DNA of 64,000 bases from Propionispora vibrioides (lineage in GTDB: Bacteria; Bacillota; Negativicutes; Propionisporales; Propionisporaceae). Position 1 is the first letter of the stretch. Every line of letters starts with the position of its first letter. The position numbers and the translations under genes are program-made. Positions 8,462 to 17,921 of this stretch are shown here, in pieces. The notes under the pieces were generated by a model. The model did no database searches, was not told the DNA's origin, and worked only from the letters and a program-made list of their open reading frames with translations. The stretch covers positions 62,001 to 126,000 of the forward strand of contig NZ_FODY01000011.1 of NCBI RefSeq assembly GCF_900110485.1, written 5' to 3'.

Positions 8462-9876
8462 TTCCCTGCGAAATCCTTGCCAATGATGACCGTAGCTTGG
8501 GTGTCCTTGCTGTCATCTCTGGAAACCTGCAAGGAATAGTCAAAAGGCAAACCGCTTAAACGGTTGATCACGGCGCTGTTCGCCGTATTGGCAATCACCG
8601 TGGTGGTCTTATACGTATTGGTAATCGACGACACGCTGGTTACCTGGAGGCCCTGATTCCGGAGCAGGGCAGCCATTTTATCGCCCGCCCCGGCCACACC
8701 GCTGGCATTGAGCACTTCCACCGACAACCGGGCCGGCGGCGGCAGCATGGCTTTATCGGTTTGCTTGGTTCCACCGGTTTTATCTTTATCCTTATCCTTG
8801 TCCGCCTTGGCAGTTGCTTTGTCCTTATCGCTTTCCTTATCGTCCGTCTTGTCCGCCGTCTTAACCGGTGGCGGATCAAGGACCTTCATCTCTTTCGGAA
8901 TGGATCTTTCGTATTCGGAAGCCTCCTGTTTCGCGTTAGCCTGGTATTTAAGGTCTGTTTTCAGATCCATAATATTGGCCATATGCTGACGCAGGGCAAC
9001 CAAATCGGGTATCCAGTAGCTGATATCGTCAATATAGGCCGGTTTGCCCGGTACCATATCGGCATGCAGGCCCTGTTTGGACGCATCGTTCAATATTTTG
9101 GCCAGATTGAGCATTTCACTGGCCGACATGTCGGTCTTAACGGCCGAGCTGAGTTCCTTAATCAACGACGGCAGTTTTGGAATGACGGCCGGACTGGCCA
9201 CCTCATCCATTAAGGCTTTGACAAACTTCTGCTGCCGGGCCACCCGGCCGATGTCGCCCTCTTCATCACGGTAACGGACATATTGAATGGCTGTTTTGCC
9301 GTCCATATGCTGCAAGCCCGGTTTCAGATTGATCACGAATCCGTCGCCATCATAAGGATCTTCATAGTACATCCGTTTTTCCACATTAACATCAATACCG
9401 CCAACGGCATCAATGATTTTCTTAAAGCCGGAAAAATTAATCAGGGCATAATAGTCGATCGGCATATCCAGAAGTCCTTCGACGGCCTTGATCGACAGTT
9501 CATGACCGCCTTCCGCATAGGCGTGATTGATCTTATCCCAGCCATGGCCGGGAATTTTCACGCGGGTATCCCGCGGTACGGACAGCATGGACACCGATTT
9601 GGTATCCTTGTCCACGGTAATGACAAACATCGTATCGGAACGACCCACATCATCGCTACGCTCATCTACCCCAAGAACCAATATATTTACTTTTCCCGTC
9701 CCAATCAGGGTGCTGCCTGCCCGTTTTGTCGCTTTTTCAAAATCACCGCCGCTGACAAACCAGTAATAGGTAGCCATCGCTACCACAACCATGCTGAATA
9801 CGGCAGCCAGAAACAGCCATACGGAATGCTTCTTCTTGCCACGCTGCTGGGAAAGGCGCTCCTCCAAACGTGCCAT
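8458..9876 (-). CDS. LytR-CpsA-Psr (LCP) family cell-wall polymer transferase with LytR_C domain
   Basis: LCP proteins attach secondary polymers to peptidoglycan or related surface glycans outside the cytoplasmic membrane. The 472 residues begin with a short cytoplasmic stretch and one membrane segment (about 18-41), then the LCP domain with RSDTMFVITVD, LSVPRDTRVKIPG, the NHAYAEGG segment and RYRDEEGDIGRVARQQKFV. A lysine/aspartate-rich spacer follows (about 345-375). A C-terminal LytR_C domain contains LSVEVLNASGVAGAG. The ATG has AAGGAGGG upstream. Gene symbols such as lytR or brpA are not assigned because the family has many paralogues. Confidence 0.9.
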   Translation of the reverse strand: MARLEERLSQQRGKKKHSVWLFLAAVFSMVVVAMATYYWFVSGGDFEKATKRAGSTLIGTGKVNILVLGVDERSDDVGRSDTMFVITVDKDTKSVSMLSVPRDTRVKIPGHGWDKINHAYAEGGHELSIKAVEGLLDMPIDYYALINFSGFKKIIDAVGGIDVNVEKRMYYEDPYDGDGFVINLKPGLQHMDGKTAIQYVRYRDEEGDIGRVARQQKFVKALMDEVASPAVIPKLPSLIKELSSAVKTDMSASEMLNLAKILNDASKQGLHADMVPGKPAYIDDISYWIPDLVALRQHMANIMDLKTDLKYQANAKQEASEYERSIPKEMKVLDPPPVKTADKTDDKESDKDKATAKADKDKDKDKTGGTKQTDKAMLPPPARLSVEVLNASGVAGAGDKMAALLRNQGLQVTSVSSITNTYKTTTVIANTANSAVINRLSGLPFDYSLQVSRDDSKDTQATVIIGKDFAGK

Positions 9877-10239
9877 GACGCAACCCTCCTTTGCTCCCTA
9901 GTATCTCTATCGTATTACTATACAAAACTACCTGTCACACCATAACTGCACCGGGCATCTGTTATGTTTATGCAATAAATAAGCCCCCAATGCAAGGGGG
10001 CTTTCTCTCTAACAGTATACAAAAAGTTACATAAACGGTCAAGCTTTTTTATTCTATTGTAAAATATTACTCGGTATCCCAAATTGTGTTGTCAACCTAT
10101 CCCAAACGTCTCTGACAGCGCTTTTTTGCTTCATGCTCGTTCATCTTTTTGAAATAAAGTTTCTTATGACTGACAAAATTTTACCCTGGCCGGGCCAAGA
10201 ATGACCCGCCAGGGTACTGCCGTTAATTGAGACTATAGC
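9877..10239. other. Intergenic region with two hairpins
   Basis: No gene is supported in these 363 bases. A hairpin with arms AAGCCCCC (9981-9988) and GGGGGCTT (9996-10003) has moderately T-rich flanks on both strands. It may be a terminator or a leader hairpin upstream of the LCP gene; its direction is uncertain. A second hairpin, nearer the MFS gene, is listed separately. Confidence 0.5.
10176..10216 (-). terminator. Likely terminator of the MFS gene
   Basis: Perfect arms TACCCTGGC (10182-10190) and GCCAGGGTA (10208-10216) lie 24 bases after the MFS stop on the minus strand. They are followed by AAAATTTTGTC, a weak T tract, so termination is likely but not certain. Confidence 0.6.
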
Positions 10240-11454
10240 CTAACTATGCTGCACCTCGAACACCTTGTAGCGTTCCTCCCGCAATAGTAGCGTTACGGCT
10301 ATGGCCAGCGCCAGAACCAGCGCGGTACCGATCAGCAGAACGACACCGCTCCAGCCGTTCCATACCAGGAAGTTCCCGCCCAGCGCGCCCAACACGCTGG
10401 AGCCGATATAGTAGAGCAGCAAATAGAGGGACGATGACTGGGCCTTGCCAACCTTAGGGTTCTTGCCGACTGAACTGCTGGCTACCGAATGGCTGCCAAA
10501 AAAGCCGAAGGTGAACACGGCAACACCGATGATTTTAATAGATAGACTGGGCGCCAGGGTCAACACAACACCGGCCAGCATGCAGCTCAACGACAGGCAA
10601 AGCACCTTGTTACTGCCCCGTTCATCGGCCAGCTTGCCCATAAAGGTCGAACTAAAAGTACCGACCAGATACACAAAAAAGATGCAGCCGACCACCGTCT
10701 GGCTTAAATTATACGGCGCCGCCATGAGCGGATAGGCAATATAATTGTACAAGGTCACGAAGCTGCCCATAATCAAAAAGCCAATGCAATACAGGCAGCG
10801 AAGCTCGGTATCCTGCAGCGCCTGCCCCAGTCCCTTGAGCACTGCTTGCGGCGCCAGCCGCTTAGGTCGAAAATTCCTCGATTCCGGCAGGCGAAGCCAG
10901 AACCACAGGCTCATCAGCACACAAACAGCGCCCAGCGCGCCTACCGCGAAACGCCAGGAGAAAAAATCGGTCAGCGTGCTGATTAAGAGACGGCCTATCA
11001 AACCGCCCACCGAATTGCCGCTGACGTATATCCCGATCACCAGTCCGGTAATCGCCGGGCTGAATTCCTCATTGATATAGGCCATGGAAATAGCGGGAAA
11101 CCCGGCCAGTAAAACGCCCTGCAGGGCCCGTAGCACCAACAGCAGGGTGAAGTTCTGGACAAAGGCGCTAGTAATCGCCAGCACGGCCGAACCGACCAGC
11201 GCCAGAGTCATTACATACTTGCGCCCCTTGACATCAGACAGCCAGGACATGAATATCATCGAAACAGCCAGTCCGCCGGTAGCAAAAGATACGGACAACC
11301 CGGCCGTAGACGGCGGTATCTGAAATTCGCCGGAAAACACCGGAATGAGCGGCTGCAGGCAATAAAGCAGGGCAAAGGTTACAAAGCTGCCCAGAAACAT
11401 GGCGGCAATCGTTTTCCAGTAACGCTGGTCCGACTGCTCGATATAGTTTGACAT
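10240..11454 (-). CDS. MFS transporter, YnfM-like
   Basis: Membrane exporter or importer of the major facilitator superfamily with about 12 predicted membrane segments in 404 residues. The cytoplasmic loop after helix 2 carries the family A-motif form SWLSDVKGRKYVMT, repeated weakly in the second half (GKLADERGSNKVLCL). Sequence and context resemble E. coli YnfM, which is also next to a divergent LysR gene (ynfL). The substrate is unknown. ATG start with a GGGAAGGGATGG-type ribosome site. Likely controlled by the LysR regulator transcribed away from it. Confidence 0.85.
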   Translation of the reverse strand: MSNYIEQSDQRYWKTIAAMFLGSFVTFALLYCLQPLIPVFSGEFQIPPSTAGLSVSFATGGLAVSMIFMSWLSDVKGRKYVMTLALVGSAVLAITSAFVQNFTLLLVLRALQGVLLAGFPAISMAYINEEFSPAITGLVIGIYVSGNSVGGLIGRLLISTLTDFFSWRFAVGALGAVCVLMSLWFWLRLPESRNFRPKRLAPQAVLKGLGQALQDTELRCLYCIGFLIMGSFVTLYNYIAYPLMAAPYNLSQTVVGCIFFVYLVGTFSSTFMGKLADERGSNKVLCLSLSCMLAGVVLTLAPSLSIKIIGVAVFTFGFFGSHSVASSSVGKNPKVGKAQSSSLYLLLYYIGSSVLGALGGNFLVWNGWSGVVLLIGTALVLALAIAVTLLLREERYKVFEVQHS

Positions 11455-11632
11455 TGTTAAACCATCCCTTCCCTGGGAGCTCAGCTACACTAAAAACTAT
11501 CAACTGTTTTTACCACAGATGATCCACCAGAAAAAACAAATTCTTTTTATATAGTACTGCTAATTAAATTATAATTCCAATGCATTCTTATTATATAATT
11601 AATGCATAATGATTATATAGGAGTGGTTTTGT
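11455..11632. promoter_or_regulatory. Divergent promoter region of the MFS and LysR genes
   Basis: 178 AT-rich bases between two divergent start codons. It contains a loose inverted pair ATAAT/ATTAT around 11568-11595 and two copies of the word AATGCAT about 20 bases apart. LysR regulators usually bind such a site between themselves and their target. No single box stands out, so the exact operator is not assigned. Confidence 0.45.
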
Positions 11633-12514
11633 ATGGAATGGTACCAACTGGAGAACTTCCGGGCCGTGGCCAGAACGCAGCATATGACCGATTCCGCCCG
11701 CGACCTGTCCGTGTCACAGCCGGCGCTGAGCCGTTCGATTGCCAAACTCGAACAGGAGCTGGGCTGCCCGCTGTTCGAGCGCAACGGCAAGCACATCGTG
11801 TTAAACCGCTACGGTAAAATATTTTTGCAGCATGTGGATAGAGCTTTGCAGGAAATCGCTACAGGCCAAAAAGTGCTGGACGATATGCTGCATCCCGAAC
11901 GCGGCACAGTATCGCTGGCTTTTTTGCATTCCCTGGGGACCAATGTGGTACCCAGCCTGCTCGGCGAGTTTCACGAACAATATCCGGACATTCAGTTCAA
12001 GCTGTACCAAAATTACACGGCCCTGCTCATTGATCAGTTGGAAGCCGGCGAAATCGACCTGTGCCTGTGTTCACCGGTCATTCCCAATGACCGGATCGGT
12101 TGCCAGACCCTGTTTCAGGAGGAATTGTTGCTCGCCGTCCCCATCGATCATCCCCTCGCCTGCCGCCACGAGGTCAATCTGGCAGAGATAGCCGGCGAAC
12201 CGATGATCACCTTCAAAAAGGATTACGGCCTCCGAATCATCATGGACCAGCTATTCTCCGCCGCCGGCCTGACGCCGGTCATCACCTTTGAAGGTCAGGA
12301 AATACTGACTGTTGCCGGCCTGGTCGAAGCCAAGTTCGGTTTGGCGCTCATTCCGTACACCAACGGGGTGGAAAAAGCAAAAATTACCTTCCTGCATATT
12401 GCCGATACCGACTGCCACCGCTCCATTGAAATGGCCTGGATAAAAAACCGCTACATGTCACCGGCCGCCCGAAAGTTTAAGGACTTTGTCAGCAAGGCCT
12501 TTGCCGGCTCCTGA
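11633..12514 (+). CDS. LysR-family transcriptional regulator
   Basis: 293 residues. N-terminal winged HTH (about 1-60) with the standard LysR pattern FRAVARTQHMTDSARDLSVS followed by QPALSRSIAKLEQELGCPLF, then a periplasmic-binding-protein-like effector domain from about residue 90. AGGAG lies upstream of the ATG. It is divergent from the YnfM-like MFS gene and probably regulates it and itself. The inducer is unknown. Confidence 0.9.
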   Translation: MEWYQLENFRAVARTQHMTDSARDLSVSQPALSRSIAKLEQELGCPLFERNGKHIVLNRYGKIFLQHVDRALQEIATGQKVLDDMLHPERGTVSLAFLHSLGTNVVPSLLGEFHEQYPDIQFKLYQNYTALLIDQLEAGEIDLCLCSPVIPNDRIGCQTLFQEELLLAVPIDHPLACRHEVNLAEIAGEPMITFKKDYGLRIIMDQLFSAAGLTPVITFEGQEILTVAGLVEAKFGLALIPYTNGVEKAKITFLHIADTDCHRSIEMAWIKNRYMSPAARKFKDFVSKAFAGS

Positions 12515-12611
12515 GTGTCCGGTCCTTACCCGCTTGTACCCCGGAGGATCCGCTCTGCGGGAAGAAAAAAATCCCCCGCGCGGCCTACCGGCTACGAAAG
12601 GGATCAACCAC

Positions 12612-12977
12612 TTAGCGCTTCTTGGGAAACACAGTTCTGAGTACTTCCATAAGAATATTAAGATAAAAAGCATAAGACTCTATATTGTGATGCCAGTCCT
12701 TTACCTTGCTGCTCACCTGGCCCTGCCAGGATTCCATCGTACTGCTGGTCTGCTCGACCGTCGCCCTCACGCTGGCCGCCAACTCCTGTACCGAGGTTAA
12801 GGTGTCCGGCAAAACAGATAACGTCCGGCCCACCGGCTCCCGGTTGGCCTCCACTACATCCTGCACCTGTCCCAGCACCCGCAGCAGCCGGCGCAACACG
12901 GCGATGAGATAGCCACAGGCAATCACCGCCAGCATGAACAGCACGGTCTGTCCCAACTCCATAAACGATATGTACAC
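12612..12977 (-). CDS. Small single-pass membrane protein, DUF948-like
   Basis: 121 residues. One membrane segment (about 9-28, TVLFMLAVIACGYLIAVLRR) is followed by an amphipathic helical region rich in V, Q and E that resembles DUF948-type coiled-coil proteins. The start is GTG (12975-12977) with AGGAGGGG upstream, placed at the very end of rnhA, two bases away, so the two genes are probably cotranscribed. No catalytic motif is visible. Function unknown. Confidence 0.65.
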   Translation of the reverse strand: MYISFMELGQTVLFMLAVIACGYLIAVLRRLLRVLGQVQDVVEANREPVGRTLSVLPDTLTSVQELAASVRATVEQTSSTMESWQGQVSSKVKDWHHNIESYAFYLNILMEVLRTVFPKKR

Positions 12978-12979
12978 GG

Positions 12980-13651
12980 CTACCCCTCCTGCTCCGGATT
13001 GTCCGACCCGCCGGCCGGGTTGTAGTTTTTAAGCGCCTCTCCCGCCAGACGGTCAGCCAGTTCATTACCGGCCACGCCGGTATGGCCGGCCACTTTATGA
13101 AACCGCACCCAGGATAAATGACTGCCGATAAAGGCAGCGTAGCCTTGGGTCAGGGCATTGTTGGTTTTCCAGGACCCTGTGGCCCACTCCGAAATACCGC
13201 TGTAGTCGTGATGAATGGTAATCACCGCCACGTCCTGTGTCTGCGCCCAGGTGACGGCCTCCATCGTCGCCTCCAGCTCGCCGGCCACGTTGCGGGCGGC
13301 AACGGCGCTTTCATCGCGGCCCACGCCGCTGGCCGTATGAATCAGCTCATCGTCCCGGTAGGCGGCAAAGCCCCAGCTATACTGCCGCTTCCGGTGATCG
13401 TAGCTGCCGTCCACATATATATCATAATGGCTGCCACTCCGGAACTCCGCCCGACTGTCGGCTGTAGCCGCAACGACCGGTGCCGCAACAGCCGCCTCAC
13501 CACTCAGATAGGTGTCTGCCTCCTGTTTGGTCGGAAAACTCTTAAACAGCGCCCCCTTATAGCCAATCACCTGCTTCTGGCACTCCGCCCAGGTTTCATA
13601 AATCCCCGGCGCCCTACCCGCCTTTACTGCGTAATACTTTTTTGCCGCCAT
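12980..13651 (-). CDS. rnhA: Ribonuclease HI with N-terminal RNA:DNA-hybrid binding domain
   Basis: Removes RNA from RNA-DNA hybrids. The first ~50 residues are the viroplasmin-like hybrid-binding domain (KKYYAVKAGRAPGIYETWAEC, GYKGALFKSFPT). The catalytic domain follows from about residue 75 with the acidic residues in IYVDGSYD, AGELEATMEAV, HHDYSGISEWA and NELADRLAGEAL. Length (223 residues) fits bacterial RNase HI proteins that carry the extra domain. The downstream membrane-protein gene follows directly. Confidence 0.93.
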   Translation of the reverse strand: MAAKKYYAVKAGRAPGIYETWAECQKQVIGYKGALFKSFPTKQEADTYLSGEAAVAAPVVAATADSRAEFRSGSHYDIYVDGSYDHRKRQYSWGFAAYRDDELIHTASGVGRDESAVAARNVAGELEATMEAVTWAQTQDVAVITIHHDYSGISEWATGSWKTNNALTQGYAAFIGSHLSWVRFHKVAGHTGVAGNELADRLAGEALKNYNPAGGSDNPEQEG

Positions 13652-13668
13652 AGTAAGCTGGATTCCCC

Positions 13669-16236
13669 CTACTTAATAATTCCCTTTTGTTTCATCTTGT
13701 CCTGATACATACAGAAATCGGCTTCTTTAATCAGCTCATTCGAGGACACGGCCGACCCAGGATTGTACTGGGCAAAGCCATGACTGAGGCTCACCTGAAA
13801 GTAAGACTCCGTTTTATTATACTCCACCGTCTGCGTGGCAATGCTCTCCCAGATCAGCGCGGCCAGAGGAATGGTACAGGACGGAAAAATAATCAGAAAT
13901 TCGTCGCCCCCCAGGCGGGCCAGGATATCCGCCGGCCGCAAAGCTTCCTTGATCAGTTGGCAGACCGTTTCGATCAGCCTGTCGCCCTGATGATGTCCCC
14001 ATTGATCATTCACTCTTTTTAAATCATTAATATCGATAAAGCAAATCGTACAAGGCTTGCCGGCCTCATCGGCCCTTACCAGCTGCTCTTCCAGGAATAG
14101 CAGGCCCGTACGGCGGTTGATCACGCCGGTCATAGTATCGGTTGTGGCATGTACTTTCAGCTCTTGCTCCACTTTTTTCCGCCCTATTATATTAACATAA
14201 AGGAAACAAATAGCAATCACCAGGAGAAAAATAAACAGGCCTACACCCCACACCAGCGTACGATATTGTCCGTAAAAAGATGCAGGCTGGTTCAAAATCA
14301 TGCTGCCTGGCGGTAATTTTTGAGGATCCACGCCGAACCTGACTAATTGACGGTAATCAAACATATAATTGTTGGGGCTTTGCCGCACGACCGGTATTTG
14401 TCCGGGCGCTTCGCCCCTCAGCATACGCAGTGCCAGCGTAGCGGCCAATTCTCCCTGCGAGTAGCCGTCGGTCAAAAAGCCGCCCACCAGGCCATGGCCC
14501 AGATAAAAGTCCCACAGACCGTAAATAGGGACCTTCGCCTTTTCCGCAATAAGATCCATGCTTTCTTCATAGGAAAATACATGATTGGCCTTATCCTGAT
14601 TAAAAGTGAGCAGTAGAATCAGGCTGTCGTCACCCAGCCGGGCTACATAGTCCCGCACCTCGGCCATCGTCATATCGTCCAGCAAGTCAAAGTGAATGCC
14701 CCGCTCCTGATAGGGCGGCATACTGTCCTGCAGCATGCGCAGGTTGGTTTGTCCCACCCCCGAATGATCGTTGATCACCACAATATTGCGGACACGGGGA
14801 TGCAGCCGCAGCGCCACATCCAGCGTACCGGGAATATTCACATTTTCCACTACACCGCTCACCCAGTTGTGATTTGCGTTAAAGACCTGCTCGTTAAAAT
14901 CATTGACCCCGCAAAACGCCATGGGCGTGCCCGGGAAAATCTCCTGGTGATGGGTCAGGACAAAGTTGTAGGCATTGTCATCGACCGTAATAATGGCGTC
15001 GAACTTCTTATTCCCGTATTTATACTTATACAGATCATACAATTGCTGAAGGTATTCCGGGTTGGGATTGCGTTTGGTATCCATATAGTCGAAATAGCAT
15101 TCCACATCCGGCTCAGCTCCCAGCACGGCCCGGACGCCGGTATCCACACTATGTACCCAGGGCATATCCGAATGGTAGGACTGCAGGACCAGCACCTGCT
15201 TCTTAGCCGTATACGACTCATTGATAATCGTGCTGCCCTCCGGCAATTGGGCCCGGTCAATCCCGTACCGTTTCATTTGCCGTTCGTCAAACATCGCGCG
15301 ATTCACATTGTCCTTTACGGGTGGGATATGGGACGGCTGCTCCCCGGCCAGAACCCGCAGCGCCAGTTGGGCGGCCATAGCCCCCTGGGAATAACCGCTG
15401 GTCAGCACACCGCCAACAATTCCATGGCCCAGGTAAAAATCCCATACGCCATAGATCGGTACCCGGCTGCCGGCGGCAATTAGCGAGATACTTTCGTCAT
15501 AATTAAAATGATCGCCGGCTGTGTCCTGGAAAAAGACCAGAAACAAAACCAGACTGTCGGACGGAAGCTGCCGCACCTTGTCCTGGATTTCCGCCATGGG
15601 CAAGTCCTCCAGGGAAATAAAATTCACGTCCGGAAACTCCTTGGTCACCTCCAGCAAAGTACGCCGGACTCCCTGCCCGGTTATGGTCTTGTCATTAATG
15701 ACATATATATTCTTGGTAGCCGGATGGAGGCGCAGCGCCGCCTGGATCGTCCCGCGGATATCGTACATTTCTACCACACCGGTAAACAGCGGTTGATCCT
15801 TAAGCATCCCGTCCTCAAAATAATTAACGCCGCAAAAAACAACCGGCGTATCGGGAAAGAGCTGCTGGTGAAACTGCTCCAGGAAACGAAAAGCCGCATC
15901 ATCCGAGCAGATCACCAGATCAAAATTCCGGTCCTTAAACTTATAACGATATACTTCATACAGCTTGTTAAAGTATTCCTGGTCGGCGGCCACCCGTTTG
16001 GTGTCCATGTCCTCCACCGTCAAGTGAAGCTGCTGCCCCTCCGGCCCCAATACGGAGGAGATTCCCTCTATGATATCATCTGTCCAGCGATAACCTTTAT
16101 GATAGGAATTTAAAACAAGAATATTTCGGGTTTCCTGGCGCCCCTTCGCCCAGGACAGACTGCCGGCAAACAGCATACTGCCTATGATAAAAATAATCAA
16201 ACACGCAATACTCTTCCTCGCTTTAGCCGACTTCAT
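13669..16236 (-). CDS. Membrane diguanylate cyclase with two tandem ABC-type substrate-binding sensor domains
   Basis: 855 residues. After a signal/anchor segment (about 11-31) come two homologous extracytoplasmic domains of the ABC_sub_bind type. Each starts NILVLNSYHKGYRW or QVLVLQSYHSDMPW, continues through VVFCGVNYF or MAFCGVNDF, and ends GVWDFYLGHGIVGG or GLWDFYLGHGLVGG. A membrane helix (about 655-680) leads to a GGDEF domain with an intact active site (RLGGDEFLIIF) and an intact RxxD inhibitory site (RPAD, five residues before GGDEF). It probably makes c-di-GMP in response to a small external ligand. The frame is open from a TTG further up; the ATG at 16234-16236 has AAAGGTGG upstream and directly precedes the signal sequence. 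Confidence 0.88.
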   Translation of the reverse strand: MKSAKARKSIACLIIFIIGSMLFAGSLSWAKGRQETRNILVLNSYHKGYRWTDDIIEGISSVLGPEGQQLHLTVEDMDTKRVAADQEYFNKLYEVYRYKFKDRNFDLVICSDDAAFRFLEQFHQQLFPDTPVVFCGVNYFEDGMLKDQPLFTGVVEMYDIRGTIQAALRLHPATKNIYVINDKTITGQGVRRTLLEVTKEFPDVNFISLEDLPMAEIQDKVRQLPSDSLVLFLVFFQDTAGDHFNYDESISLIAAGSRVPIYGVWDFYLGHGIVGGVLTSGYSQGAMAAQLALRVLAGEQPSHIPPVKDNVNRAMFDERQMKRYGIDRAQLPEGSTIINESYTAKKQVLVLQSYHSDMPWVHSVDTGVRAVLGAEPDVECYFDYMDTKRNPNPEYLQQLYDLYKYKYGNKKFDAIITVDDNAYNFVLTHHQEIFPGTPMAFCGVNDFNEQVFNANHNWVSGVVENVNIPGTLDVALRLHPRVRNIVVINDHSGVGQTNLRMLQDSMPPYQERGIHFDLLDDMTMAEVRDYVARLGDDSLILLLTFNQDKANHVFSYEESMDLIAEKAKVPIYGLWDFYLGHGLVGGFLTDGYSQGELAATLALRMLRGEAPGQIPVVRQSPNNYMFDYRQLVRFGVDPQKLPPGSMILNQPASFYGQYRTLVWGVGLFIFLLVIAICFLYVNIIGRKKVEQELKVHATTDTMTGVINRRTGLLFLEEQLVRADEAGKPCTICFIDINDLKRVNDQWGHHQGDRLIETVCQLIKEALRPADILARLGGDEFLIIFPSCTIPLAALIWESIATQTVEYNKTESYFQVSLSHGFAQYNPGSAVSSNELIKEADFCMYQDKMKQKGIIK

Positions 16237-16341
16237 AAAGTGAGAGCCACCTTTGCTGTGCTTTATATTTGTACTAAATAAATACCTCAAACTTCGTCAA
16301 AATCCTGCCATAAATTACAACCGCAGAAGGTACTTGCCGGC

Positions 16342-16550
16342 TTATTCTTTACTTTTCAAACAGTAATACAGACACTTTTTCCGCCCTTCCATTTCAAAAG
16401 ATCTATTCTCATTTGTTCGCGTCTTTAAAATCAGCTCTGGATATCCTGTGTCAAATAAATATTGCTTGCCTTCACATTCTATAAAATAGGCTACCGCCGA
16501 AAATATTTATCAATTATAGTATTGTTATCGACTAAAACAGTTGGCTTCAT
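16342..16550 (-). pseudogene. N-terminal fragment of an MBL-fold metallohydrolase, frameshifted
   Basis: On the minus strand a GGAGG site precedes ATG at 16548-16550 and reads MKPTVLVDNNTIIDKYF, then hits a stop. After a frame change near 16497 it continues VAYFIECEGKQYLFDTGYPE and LILK before unrelated residues and a stop at 16342. This order (LVDNNT, YFIE, LFDTGY) is the start of the MBL-fold family that includes archaeal-type dihydropterin phosphate synthase-like hydrolases. The metal-binding HxHxDH region is absent, so this is a dead gene start. Confidence 0.72.
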
Positions 16551-16735
16551 ATATCCTCCATATTCCCTTTCCTCTATTCTCATGAGGAAACGAGAATCCT
16601 TCCAGATTTAGTTAAATATTTCTGCACAAACAATTAAACGCCTGCCCACAGATACATGTTTCTGCAGAAGTTAACTGCTACCCCCAAAAACAGAAACTCC
16701 CTGCCAGATCAACAGGGATAAGTTTATGCTTAAAT

Positions 16736-16775
16736 GAAAAAGGAGTGATAGCCCCCTAGCGGCATTATCACTCCT
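16736..16775 (-). terminator. Rho-independent terminator of the DUF362 gene
   Basis: Perfect arms AGGAGTGATA (16741-16750) and TATCACTCCT (16766-16775), read on the minus strand and followed by TTTTCATTT, directly after the TAA stop of the DUF362 gene. Confidence 0.88.
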
Positions 16776-17903
16776 TTATCTTTTCCGCAGCCATTTGACA
16801 AGACGCAATAAACGGCCATCGCTCAAACTCACCGCATCAGCCGGACACAATTCCTGACAGCAATAGCAGCGAATACAGGCCCGGTAATCGATGACGGCTT
16901 TCCCCTGGGTAATCCGAATGGCCCCGGGCGGACAGTGCTCAGCACAACGCCCACAGCCAATACAGGCTCGGTCAATAAGCGGTTTGGCCGTAAACTGATT
17001 TTGACTAAAGTCAACAAGCCAGCCCGGCAGCTTTCGCTCCAGACTGTCAAAGTTGCGTGGTTCCTTAAAGTGAAGGCGTACACCCTTGCCACTGCCAACC
17101 CGGTCAATCGCCGCCAAAGCCGGCGACAAGCCGGCCGCTAAGGCAGCCTGGGAAACCGGCATCTGCTCAGCGTCAAACCCCATGATGTCGGCCATAATCA
17201 AATCGACAGAAAACCCGCAACTGCCAGCCAGCAGCACCCCGCTCCGAATAGCCTGCCCATTACGCGGACCGGCGCCCTCCATGCCGGTAATGCCATCAAC
17301 AATAGACAATACCGGCTTAATGGCCCTGTACAAGTCAACCAGCATCCGGGCAAAATCAGCTCTGTGTTTCATGCGCAAATGAAATTGCGCCTTATCGGTG
17401 CCTACAAAAAGACCAAACAAATTTTTAACGGCCCCAGTGACTCCCATGAAAGAATGGGTCTTCATTTTAGCCAGTGAAATGACCTTATCTACTTCTGTAA
17501 TGACACTAGCCACTTTCAGCTTTTTGAGCAAAATACCCTCGGGCAAAGTCACTTCGGCAGTTTCCTCAAAGGGAATCAATAGCACTCCCTCTTCCTGACA
17601 GACCTGCCAAATTCCGCACTTCTCCGCCACTTTCCGAAGATTACCCACTCCGGGTGAATCCCCAACTACCGGTATAGCCCCTGCCTCTTTTACACTCCGA
17701 ATAACCGCCCTGACAACCTCCGGATGAGTAGTTACACAAAGACCTTTTTCCACCGCTTCTAGCATGTTTGGCTTCACTAATACTCTATCACCAGGCTGTA
17801 TAAACTGCGACATGCCGCCTAAATGGGCGAGCAGATCTGTAATGGCTTGTCCGACTATTTGGGGATCGTAGGAATCAGCTTTGACGGCTGCTACTTTAGT
17901 CAT
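16776..17903 (-). CDS. DUF362 protein with two C-terminal 4Fe-4S ferredoxin motifs
   Basis: 375 residues. The DUF362 domain fills about residues 1-300 (VLVKPNMLEA, GDSPGVGNL, KVISLAKMKTHSFMGVTGAV, KNLFGLFVGTDKAQFH, GMEGAGPRNG). The end has two complete clusters, CIGCGRCAEHCP and CIRCYCCQELCP. Such proteins are common in anaerobes; a redox or metal-related role is assumed but no reaction is established. GGGAGGTG precedes the ATG. Two remnants of the same gene start are found at 26384-26466 and 30127-30206, so this family was once present in several local copies. Confidence 0.88.
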   Translation of the reverse strand: MTKVAAVKADSYDPQIVGQAITDLLAHLGGMSQFIQPGDRVLVKPNMLEAVEKGLCVTTHPEVVRAVIRSVKEAGAIPVVGDSPGVGNLRKVAEKCGIWQVCQEEGVLLIPFEETAEVTLPEGILLKKLKVASVITEVDKVISLAKMKTHSFMGVTGAVKNLFGLFVGTDKAQFHLRMKHRADFARMLVDLYRAIKPVLSIVDGITGMEGAGPRNGQAIRSGVLLAGSCGFSVDLIMADIMGFDAEQMPVSQAALAAGLSPALAAIDRVGSGKGVRLHFKEPRNFDSLERKLPGWLVDFSQNQFTAKPLIDRACIGCGRCAEHCPPGAIRITQGKAVIDYRACIRCYCCQELCPADAVSLSDGRLLRLVKWLRKR

Positions 17904-17921
17904 AAAAGCACCTCCCTAGCC

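Noticed and set aside
9981-10003. GC-rich hairpin as a definite terminator
   Set aside because: No clear T run on either side and no gene end nearby; kept only as a possible hairpin.
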